Below are positions 44,631-54,172 of a DNA stretch of 64,000 bases, in pieces. The stretch is from Rutstroemia sp. NJR-2017a BVV2 (lineage: Eukaryota > Ascomycota > Leotiomycetes > Helotiales > Rutstroemiaceae): positions 670,001 through 734,000 of the forward strand of contig NJPS01000051.1 of assembly GCA_002946415.1 (NCBI GenBank), read 5' to 3'. The translations under genes and the position numbers were made by a program. The notes beneath the pieces are model-generated. The model saw only the letters and a program-made list of their open reading frames with translations, searched no databases and was not told the origin of the DNA. Positions within the stretch are counted from its first letter, which is position 1; every line of letters starts with the position of its first letter.

Positions 44631-45209
44631 GTACTCTTCTCCCATAAACTTGACCAACACGATAGCCTTACACGATACACGATACACGAAAAGTCCTGCA
44701 GTTTCAATTTGATTCAAAATAACACCCCCACGAAATCCCTGCTTTGGCAGAAAGAGAACAAGTCGAAGTCGAAGACGACGAAGACAGCCAGGCGACCAAG
44801 AAGAAGAAGAGCAATCACTGAGAAAACAAATACGTATCGATCCTACACCTCACACCTTACACCCTACCTACATCGACCCGCAATCAAATACAATAACAAA
44901 TCCACTTCCCCACTCAACAACCCCCTAACCGACCACTGAAAGCTCGAGTTCCAACGAAGAAAACGTACGAAGGCACTGCGAAAAGAGGCGGAACGGATAC
45001 TCCAGCATTACCACCAGTCTGCACTTGCTGCACGCACTCCAAGCATTGAGGCCTATTAATTCGGTTTCGACTTTCTAGCTTCCACAACTGCATTGCATTG
45101 TTCACAAACAGCATTAATCTTCCCGAAAGAGGAAAAGCCGGATATTTTATTCCATTTACTATTTCCGCTACTATTATCCCACAACCATTACTGATCATCT
45201 TCAACGTTC

Positions 45210-48200
45210 ATGTCATCTGGCGGTGTTGCCATTCGTTTGGCCCAGGCTCAATCTCATGGACCTCTTTTAAGAACGAATACAGCACCTGTATTCCCAAACA
45301 AAAGCGCCGAGGGCAACGTCTCTGGTTTGAGTCACACAATGAGCCACACTACACGCTCGTCGCAGCTTTCGGGCTCGACAGCTTTTACGACTTCTTCTAC
45401 GACATCATTAAACTCCCTCTCCAGCTCGGCGACACTGGTACCCGCACCTTTGGCGATGAGCGTGCAAAGTTCCCATGTGGTTGCGACGAACAACATCATT
45501 AATCAGCGGGCCGATGCTTCAAGATCACTTTATCAAATATGCGTGAATTTACGGCAGCGATTAGCACAAGTCCCTGGCTTTGACAGCCACCTTATCGATT
45601 CCGACGACGAAGATGAGGGAGATGATGATATGGATCCAGTGTCATCACTTTGGCGATGTCTGCGAAAAGGAACGCCTCTGATGACAATCTACAATACTCT
45701 ACAACCGGAGGAACCGTTACCACCAATCGACGAAAGGATGCCCGAACCGAAGAGAGTCAAGGTTGCAGCGTTCAAATTCGTAGAGGCTTGTTTGAAGGAT
45801 TTAAAGCTCCCAGCGGGGGAATGCTTTTCTCTGTCAGATCTATTTGGAGACGATACGACGGGTTTTGTGAAGGTACGTCCGATTCTGCTTAGATGCGCAG
45901 GGAGGTTTTGCGATCTGTCGTTTTATCTCCTTCATGCAAGGGATAATGAAGCCTGGGCATTTGGGAATACATAAACATTCCAGTGTTGAATGTAGTCAAG
46001 CAACCATTGCCTCATCTTCTATGGAAAACAAAGAAAATCGCTCTGAAACAAAGTCATCATGAGGGATCCAGCTTACAATTTCTCGCAGGTCACTCAAGTC
46101 ATAAATCTAGTTCTCGATGTCGCCGAGCAACGTGGGTTCCTTACTACTCAGGCCCAAGATAAAACGTCTGCGGTTACCCCCGGATCTCAGATGAGCTACA
46201 GAGATCATGTCGTACGAGAATTGGTCGATACGGAGCGCAAATATGTGCAGGATCTAGAGAATTTGCACGAGCTGAAGAAGACGATAGAACAAAAGGGCGT
46301 TATACCTGGCGATGTGGTTCACGATATCTTCCTAAATATCAATGCGATCCTCGACTTCCAGCGAAGGTTTCTCATCAAGATCGAAACGACGAATTCCCAG
46401 CCTGACGAACAGCAAGAATGGGGCCTGCCCTTCAAGAATTATGAAGAAGCATTTGGAATCTATCAACCATTCATCGCCAATCAACGAAAAGCTGCAACAA
46501 TTGCAAAGGAGAATTTCGACAAGCTGGTTCTGGCTGACCACCCTGTAGTTGTGGATTTCAACACTTTGGACGGGTTTCTTCTTAAGCCAATGCAGCGCCT
46601 AGTGAAATATCCCCTCTTATTGAAGGTATGTTAATACAACAATATGGCAATTCCCATGGCTAATTGAAAACAGGACTTGCGTGACAAAACGAATGCAGAC
46701 GACACAACAAAGGAGGACCTTACCCTTGGTATCGAAGCTGCAAATCGGGTTCTTACACAAGCAAATGCCGCCGTTGACCGGGAGTTGAGGCAGGAAGCTC
46801 TGGAAGACCTTTGCAGCCGCGTTGACGATTGGAAAAACCACCGAGTAGATCACTTCGGAGATCTGTTACTGCACGGCCATTTCCCGGTTGTGACCGGCAA
46901 GAGTGATGTTCAAAAGGAGGTATGTTGCTCAAAAATGATAGCTCCTAAATGTCTCTGCTCCAAAGACTCTTGCTAACCGTTTGGACGTTGTTCCTAGCAG
47001 TATACGATATATCTTTTCGAGCGCATTCTTCTTTGCTGCAAAGAAATTAACCCCAATAAGTCAAAAGACAAATTGATGGGAAACCAGAAGGACAAGAAAA
47101 AGGACAAGAACAAGATCAAGGAAAAAGACAAGAACGCCAAATTACAATTGAAGGGCCGGATCTTCATGACAAACGTAACAGATGTTGTGTCCTCCGCGAA
47201 ACAAGGTACGTATTTGCACCAAACTCTTGTAAGTGCCTTCCTAACATTCAATAGGATCATATACCGTGCAAATCTACTGGAAAGGCGATCCTGGAGTAGA
47301 AAACTTCATAATCCGCTTTCAGAATGAAGAGACCATGAAGAAATGGTATACCGGAGTAGATAAACAAAAGAAGGACCACGCCAGTAATGGTACGCAATCC
47401 AGCACTAGCCCTGATACTGCCTCAATAGAATTTGGTTGGATGCGGGACCAGATTACGTCTATTCCTAACCCTTATAAAGAACAAGAGGAGGACGAAGATG
47501 AAGAATACAATGGTCCAGATACCACCTATGGTTCGCCTCCTGGCTTCGGAATGCCTCCCAATCCTAGCATAGCACGTACGAGGTCTGGTACAACGGAAAG
47601 CAACATGTCGTTGGCTAGCATTGCTCGAGCTGCGCCAGCTCCTACTCGATTCCCGATGGGTGGTGCAGGCATGACGATGGCTCTTCCTCCACCGCTTAGT
47701 GTGAAGACCCAGATGCAAGGTCCAATGCCTTCGCCGACTCAGCAAAGACTTGGAGACTCATACTTCTCCCCTGTAGGCGAGTCGCCGGCCTCGTCAATAC
47801 GGACAAGTACAGCTTCTTCCGCGATGTTCCCATTCTCCCAAACGTCGGCATTCCCACGACAGGCGACACCTCAAGGCTCGTGGGAGGAGCATAATCGTTA
47901 TACGGCACCTGCAATGGGTCGCGCGCCATCACGGGATAGTCAAACTGCTGGCAATGCATACCAGATGAACGGTCGCACTCCACAAAGGCCATCGCTACCC
48001 GCAATGGCATCCCAGTCTCAAGCGGCTGCTGCGCAGCAACAGCGAAGTAGATCATACAGTACACCTGATATCAACGCTCAACCAGGAGCTCGGCGTCTTC
48101 CCAACGGAACCATCAGTACTCAGCAAGGGCAGGTCCCAGCTGTTCCTGGCATTCCAGCTCATCTGCACCCCGCTTATGATGCAGGAGTGCCCCGCTCTCA

Positions 48201-48786
48201 GAACAACTCGCCTAACGGTTATCCAGTGAGAGCGAACACGCAATCACCTGGGGCCCAACGAGACCGGCTAGCACAACAACCGTCGCCATATTCTGGTGTT
48301 TCACCGTACTCCAATGGATCGCTGTATCCTGATGGTCCACAAAACATGAGCCCACCACAAGCATATGTCCGCAGCAATACCTCTCAAATTCCCATAACTG
48401 CCCTTGACAGCCGAGCACTACCGCCCTCACTAACTAGTGGCAATGGTGCCATGTCGATGTCGTCAGAAAATGATATGGCATTGCCGACCCAGCTTAAGGT
48501 TAAGGTGAACTGTGATGGAAATTATGTGACACTTGTGGTAGCCTTCAATATCACCTATCAATCCCTCACTGATCGAATCGATGCAAAAGTGGGAAGGTTT
48601 TCAACGAATGCCATTGCTCGGGGTACGATGAGGCTACGCTATCGGGACGAGGATGGCGATTTTGTTACGATCGCGTCAGATGACGATATACAGATCGCTT
48701 TTCAAGAATGGAGCGAGGCACAAAAGCTATACAACAATGGACAGCTTGGAGAGATTGAATTGTTTTGTTTAAGCAGCGATACTTGA
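45210..48786 (+). CDS. CDC24: Cdc24-type Rho guanine nucleotide exchange factor
   Basis: Five exons: 45210-45872, 46089-46625, 46674-46919, 47001-47205 and 47255-48786, giving 1060 aa. Domains in order: a Ser/Thr-rich N-terminus; the Cdc24 calponin-like region (about 105-260; SLYQICVNLRQRL, FVEACLKDLKLP); the DH domain (about 280-450; VRELVDTERKYVQDLENL, FLLKPMQRLVKYPLLLKDL); the PH domain (about 480-640; YTIYLFERILLCCKE, a Lys-rich loop, FIIRFQNEETMKKWY). A long Pro/Ser/Gln-rich linker follows, then a C-terminal PB1 domain (LKVKVNCDGNYVTL, with DEDGDFVTIASDDD as the OPCA acidic motif). It activates Cdc42 at sites of polar growth; PB1 binds scaffold Bem1. Intron 1 is 216 nt. At 46996-47000 the acceptor is TAGCAG, so a Gln may be optionally included. 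Confidence 0.96.
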
Positions 48787-49569
48787 GGTTGAGCAATTTA
48801 TGACTATGGAATGAAACATTTGAAGGCAGGCAGTTCTGATGGATATCGATTTACATCATTTATCTCGGGATATCACTTATAAACATTCATGGATGGGGTT
48901 TTACGATTGCAACGTCGGGATGATACGGGATGGCATAAGTAGGATGGGCATTTGAGTTGGGTTTTAATTGCTTTTTTGTACAGGTGTTCCCTGGCGTATA
49001 TCTGCGAACGGCGCCTAAACTGCATGGAGAAAGATGAGAAAGGCATACATTTGCTGCCTTCGCACAGAAGCATACGGGAAGATGTCGTCGTTTTCATGCG
49101 GTTTCATGAAATGTGGAGTGGAAATACCTTGGGTGACGGGGAATGGAGCTGCGAGGATACCTTTTCTAGGCATGGTGCCCCTTTAGGAGGACATAGGAGG
49201 ACATAGAATACCATATCGTTGATACCATCATAACAATTTCACTTCTTGATTTTCCCTTCTCTACATAACTTCTTGGTGTTACGGAGTTGATTTTCCTTGA
49301 TCTCTTTGAGTCCCTTTGCGCCGTGAATGCTTCCTTCCTTCCTATCTTCCTTCCTCGCACCACAATACCTCGTCGTCGTAATGCTTGATATGTACAAATA
49401 CATTATTCTACCTGTATACTATACCATCTCTCATGTCATTTATCTCTTGAGAATGGACCTACTAACAACCGCTTGGCTGTCCCCTCTTCTTCTACCCCGC
49501 ACCGCACCAATCTCCAGCCGAATTGATACACAACACCGTTCTCTACCTCGTTGCGGCAAGCCCTTCCTT
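48787..49569. other. convergent intergenic region
   Basis: 3' flanks of CDC24 (plus) and MRP10 (minus). Short frames only; no feature named. Confidence 0.5.
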
Positions 49570-50084
49570 CTATTTCTTCTTCCGCGGTCCAACGATCTTC
49601 GGGTACATGCGCGATAAGTGGTAGTTGATGGTGTTTTTCTTTTGCGAGGCGGCTTTCTGTGATGGGGGGGGTGAAAAAGTTAGTGAATGCATGCGTGCTG
49701 GTTCTAGTATCTGCATCTGACGGGGGCAGTGGGAGGAATGGTGTAGAGAGAGGGGAGGAGGAACAATAGACATACCGGCGCATCCATACAAGCCCTCAAC
49801 TGCGTCTCGAGCGTCTGACACCCTGCAACATTGTATCCGGACGAAGCCCAGCATGCTGTGGAAAGCAGATATATATATTAGCACAGCCGTTCCTTAATTG
49901 CTTGCTTGCATTGGAGAGGAGTTGGATATGCGGGGCAGAAGGGGCAGAGAAACATACTCAGCACCGAAGACATAATCGCTAAGCACGGATTCGAATCCGT
50001 CTGATTCGGGCGCCGCACGCGCAGTTTGGGCAACGGCGGCAGCCGCATGGGCTTTACGGCCGTGGAGCCTCCTTTGGGTGGCAT
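49570..50084 (-). CDS. MRP10: mitochondrial small-subunit ribosomal protein Mrp10 (mS37)
   Basis: Three exons: 50084-49958, 49855-49776 and 49656-49570 (introns 102 and 119 nt), giving 97 aa. The start MPPKGGSTAVKPMRLPPLPKLRVRRPNQ is the usual basic N-terminus. The CHCH fold shows as CLAIMSSVLTCWASSGYNVAGC then LETQLRACMDAP: paired Cys-x9-Cys spacing for Mia40-dependent import. The C-terminus NYHLSRMYPKIVGPRKKK is characteristic of Mrp10. It is a structural protein of the mitochondrial ribosome small subunit. The gene is too small and too split to be seen in single-frame scans. Divergent from the large disordered-protein gene to its right. Confidence 0.94.
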
Positions 50085-50571
50085 TCTGAGGAGTAGTGTA
50101 GTGGGATTTGTGCGGAGGGTTGGTGGATTGCGCAACGGCGGGCAGGGCAGATCTGATATTGAGGGTAGGGTAGGCGGGATTGATTGGAGTCTTGAATAAT
50201 TTATGGAGCTAGTATTTAAGCAGACTAGCGTGGATGTGTGGTGGTGTTCTCGGGGCTTTGTTTACATGAGAAATTAGTGGGCGAATCAGAATCTGGGGTG
50301 CGAAATATACACATAAAGCAAGCGATCAAGTGGGAGTGACATTGTTACAAGCTCGCATATTTACGGAATATAGCTTCGATAACTATTACTTCTACTGTGG
50401 TTTAGATTTTGTGGTGAAGACGTGTTTATTGATTGATACGTATCGAGTTAGGGGGAATTATACGATACGATACGGGTGCGTGCTACGCGGTTTATTGGAA
50501 ATTGATATTGGTGTATGCGCGCGTGAGGTTTCGGGATAGGCAGATTTTATCGTATGGTTTTGGCGGGAAAG
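50085..50571. promoter_or_regulatory. divergent promoter, MRP10 / disordered protein
   Basis: About 490 bp between the two start codons. Contains GATACG repeats near 50425-50475 (GATACGTATCGAG, GATACGATACGGG). No factor can be assigned. Confidence 0.45.
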
Positions 50572-53419
50572 ATGTCCGCAGTGAAGGAGCAGCAAGTGTT
50601 TGATGCTGTTAGGGAGGGGGAGAATTGGTAAGAGGAGCTTCTTTTTTCTCGCTCTATTTTTTGTGAGAGGAGGTTCTGACGGGAGAAAAAGGGATTTATA
50701 TAAAGACGCATTCGCACCACAACCTACTCGCAAGCCTCTTAAAGCATGGGATCGAGCACCGGTTGCTGCACACGCACCGCGGTTGCAGGGGCAGAAGATA
50801 TGGAAGAAGCGCGGGGGGCTGCGGGCGCGTGGGGAGGGGGAGGAAGGGCAGGGTTATAATGATGCGGTTGTGGAATTGGAAAAGGAAGGAGTGGGCGCGA
50901 GGAAGAAGGCGAGGGTTGTGGGTGCGGCGGCGAAGGAAAATATCTCTGCGGCAAGATGGCAGGACGTTAAAAGCAAAGATGAAGAAGATGACGCGATGAT
51001 GGGTGCTAGTATGATGCGGATGAGTCCGAGGAAAATGCAGCTGGGAAGTCCGGATAAATTGAAGGTGGTGCCGAGGAAGAGGACGAATGCGAATTTGGTG
51101 ATTACGCCGAGGAAACCGTTGAGGCAGATGATGTTGAATGGGCAGGGGCAGAATACCGGGGTGAGTGTGGAGGGGGGGTCTCCGAAGGGGAAGGGGGTGG
51201 GAGCGAGTCCGGGGAGGAGGAGGAAGTCGTTGAGGAAGGGTGTGAGTGGGGAGGGGGAGGGGGTGAAGGAGGAGGTGGGGAAGAGGAGAACTTCTGTGGC
51301 GGTGCCTGAAAAGGTTGTGGGGTCTCCAAAGAAGGGGGAGTTGGAAGGAACTGTGAAGAGACAGAGTCTGAGAAGGTCGACACGTGGAAGAGGTTCCGGG
51401 CAAGGCGTCGCCCAGCCAATCCAAGAGGAGACAGTCATCAAGCAAGTTGCTGAAGAACAGCCAGTCGCCCTTCCAGATGAGCAACAGGTGTCACAAGATT
51501 CCCAGCCAAAAGAGCCAACGCCTGAGCCATCTCTTACCGGAGCTTCTGATCATGAGAAAGTTGCGTCGTCACTACCTTTTACTGCACCGGAGGTCACCCA
51601 AAGTGAAGCGGGTGCTGCAGAATCCGTACAGCCACAACACGATGTTTCAACAGTACAGCGGAGTCAGTCTACTGCGAAGGAGGTTGCTATTGAAGACGAG
51701 TTCGCTTTGAAGCCCATCACATCTGCCAAGCAAAAAAGAAGCAGCCTTAGAAAAAGTACACGCCAAAGCGACCGGCTGCGTGGTAGTTCTGGGTCTATTG
51801 ATAGACTGAGTGAGCTTCAGCCATCGGAGTCGGTTGAGGACAACGCATCTACCATTTCTACAGTTGAGGCGAAACTAGAATCAGCTCAAGAAGTTGCAGC
51901 CCCGGCAGCAACTATCGACAAGGAGTTGGACAATACTCTTACTTTCACTATCGATTTCGACCTTGGTCAAGAAATGACCAATGAATCTCCTCTCGCAGAT
52001 GTTGCTGCTGGTGCCGACATGGCTACGCCTGTTCAAGAAGTGAACCACATTATGCAAGAGCCTCTTGCTCACCCAATTTCACCCACCAAGCTTTCTGATG
52101 AGGAGAAGTCATATGGATACGCTGGAAGCCATGTCAACGATGGAGAGATGCCTGAAAGCCCTTTTGCACACGTATCTGATGCAGAGGATTCCGACGAAGA
52201 CATAGACGATGAAATGTCCGAGCTCTCAGAAATCTTGCTTGAACCTACCATCAATGTTGATTCCCTCGGATTGGCGGGTTTGAAGTCTCACTCAGAACTT
52301 GAGATGGAAGATGATCAAGAGTCCGATGAAGCTGACGCAATGGAGGATTGCGAATCACTGGAGCCTGTCACGGTTGCTGATCTGAACGTCAGCGCTCTCT
52401 TATCAAACTCTGCAACCACCGAAGAGGCGAATGAAACATCGGCACAATTAACCACACACAGCGAACTGCCCAAGATCACATCGTCGGCTACGGGGTCAAG
52501 CTCATACATGACCGACGATACAAATCTTCTCCGAGAATTTCTCACGAGAGTCAAAGCAGACAAAGCGGCTAAAGCAGCAGCTCCTCCAAAGCGACGATCT
52601 CTACCACATTCACCACTTCGTATTCCTCTCGGAGATAACATCGACATCGAACCTTCATCCCCCATCCAAGAACCCGAACACGAACTTGCGTCCACAAAAG
52701 ACGAATTCAACCTCAGCACCCCAGTCCCATCCTCCTCTTCACCAACCCGCAAACGCAAAACCAAGCCCACTCCTCTTCCCTCCTCTCTAACCACACTCGA
52801 ACCCCAGTCCTCCACCCGCCGCAGCGGCCGCACTCGCCTTCCCGTCTCCAAAGTGCCCCTCCCTGCCCCCTCATTCATCCCCGTGCGACGTCTCGGCGGC
52901 CAGGACGGAGACACCCAGGTCGCGCTGAAGCGTAGCGCGGATAAGGAGCTGGCGGCGTTGACGAGGGTTAATACGCGGAAGAATAAGGCGGGCGCGGTGA
53001 GCGCCGCGGAGGTGCTGGCGCGGAAGATGGAGGAGAGAGAGGATCCAGTTCTGAGGCAGAGGTATCTGAGGGAGGTTTTCGAGGAGAGGATTCGACGGGA
53101 GAGGAAGCTGAAGGAAGGGGGCGAGGAAGGGGCGAAGGGGAGGAAATCGGTTATGTGGAAGGAGGAGATTGCGGAGTATAAGGTGATGGAGACGAGGAAA
53201 GTGAAGACGATGGAGAGTAGGAAGGTGGATGGGGATGCGGAGGGGGAGGGAGAGAAGGCGGGGAAGAAGGTGAAGAAGGGGGAGGGGAAGGAGGTTAAGG
53301 ATAAGGAAAAGAAGAATAGAGTTAAGGTGGATGTGGGCGTACGCACGAGTAAGATCGCGCTGAGTGTCCCTGCTAATGGGACGCCGGTGGCTAAGAAGAA
53401 GAGGGCCGCTAGAACATGA
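50572..53419 (+). CDS. large basic, mostly disordered protein of unknown function
   Basis: Proposed exons 50572-50627 and 50692-53419, giving 927 aa. The 64-nt intron (GTAAGA donor, TTCTGAC branch, AAAAAG acceptor) joins MSAVKEQQVFDAVREGEN to WDLYKDAFAPQPTRKPLKAW in frame. Without it the frame starts at an unlikely hydrophobic leader. ATG 50554 is an alternative start. The protein is Lys/Arg/Ser-rich with repeated SLRKG/SLRRSTR/SLRKSTR motifs (about 210-390), acidic DEDIDDEMSE stretches near 525-535, a conserved-looking helix NLLREFLTRVKADKAAKA (about 640-660), and a C-terminal charged helix from about 775 (VLARKMEEREDPVLRQRYL...). This suggests a nuclear or chromatin-associated protein. I do not recognise a domain or an orthologue. 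Base use is GC-biased at both ends and more even in the middle. Confidence 0.75.
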
Positions 53420-54172
53420 GCGTTGTGGATGGAAAGGTCGGCGACGGTAGGAGTGTTTGGGTATTCTGGTTTCTTGTCTATGAGAGTGGTTTCTTCTCTT
53501 CGACGTGTGGGACGTTGGGGGTAATTTGCTGTTGTTGGAATGGACATTGGGCGCTAAGCGTCTGTCTGTCGTTTGGCATGGTATTACGTGGATGGGATTG
53601 GATTGGGTTGATTTTTAAATTTCACGTTCTTTTATTCTCCCATTCTATTTCATATTTCCTATCTCCGCAGCGGAGTGCGTTGGGATTGCGAGGGGGCCAT
53701 ATATAGCATAGCGTAGCATAGCATAGCATGAGCTTGTTTGGAATAGTCATTAGGAGTTTATCTATTGTATATGTTTTGTAGAGTTTCTGGGTATTGATAG
53801 GTAACTAGCATTTGAGTGAGCGACTTGGTTGAATTGGAATGGAACAGAACATTTATCTCGAAGAGGATTGGTAACTATGTAATTTGTGATCTCTGGTGCG
53901 TAATACTACGCTCTGTATTTATATGTTTACGGCTGTTAGAAGACTAGGTTTCAAAGCTGACCGAAATATGCAGATATATTTTTTGATGCTTGGAATCACT
54001 GCTGGACGGGTGATGTGAGATTGAACTGATTGTTTGTTTTACATACAGGCGGCGCCTGATTGTTTACGCTGCCATAGATTCGTTCTCCTTGTTGATCGTC
54101 GAAAAAACAATTATGTCATATGGTATCTCCACCATCATTAACTAATCCCATCTATCAATACAATACAGCCAT
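53420..54172. other. convergent intergenic region
   Basis: 3' flanks of the disordered-protein gene and of the G-patch gene. Includes a TAGCATAGC short repeat at about 53703-53730. Nothing else seen. Confidence 0.5.

Larger units (their letters stand above)
42214..45209. other. 3.0 kb divergent interval, long leader of CDC24
   Basis: Between the start codons of the F-box/WD40 gene (minus) and CDC24 (plus). It is rich in simple repeats: AGT/AGC at 42585-42605, three TACGGAGTA-type words, ATTCTCC-like 43797-43862, the paired minisatellites at 43524-43618, CCACAC at 44380-44440 and 9-bp units at 44576-44630. Long frames through the right part translate simple sequence. The right 600 bp are probably the CDC24 5' untranslated leader. 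Confidence 0.55.

Noticed and set aside
44117..44647. 176-codon frame in the CDC24 leader
   Set aside because: Simple-sequence translation (His/Thr runs, 9-bp repeats), no domain; at most a leader frame.
49981..50010. tRNA T-arm-like CGGATTCGAATCCG
   Set aside because: It lies inside exon 1 of MRP10 and has no acceptor, D or anticodon arm around it.
50696..51484. 262-codon minus-strand frame
   Set aside because: Pro/Leu/His-rich antisense shadow of the basic protein gene.
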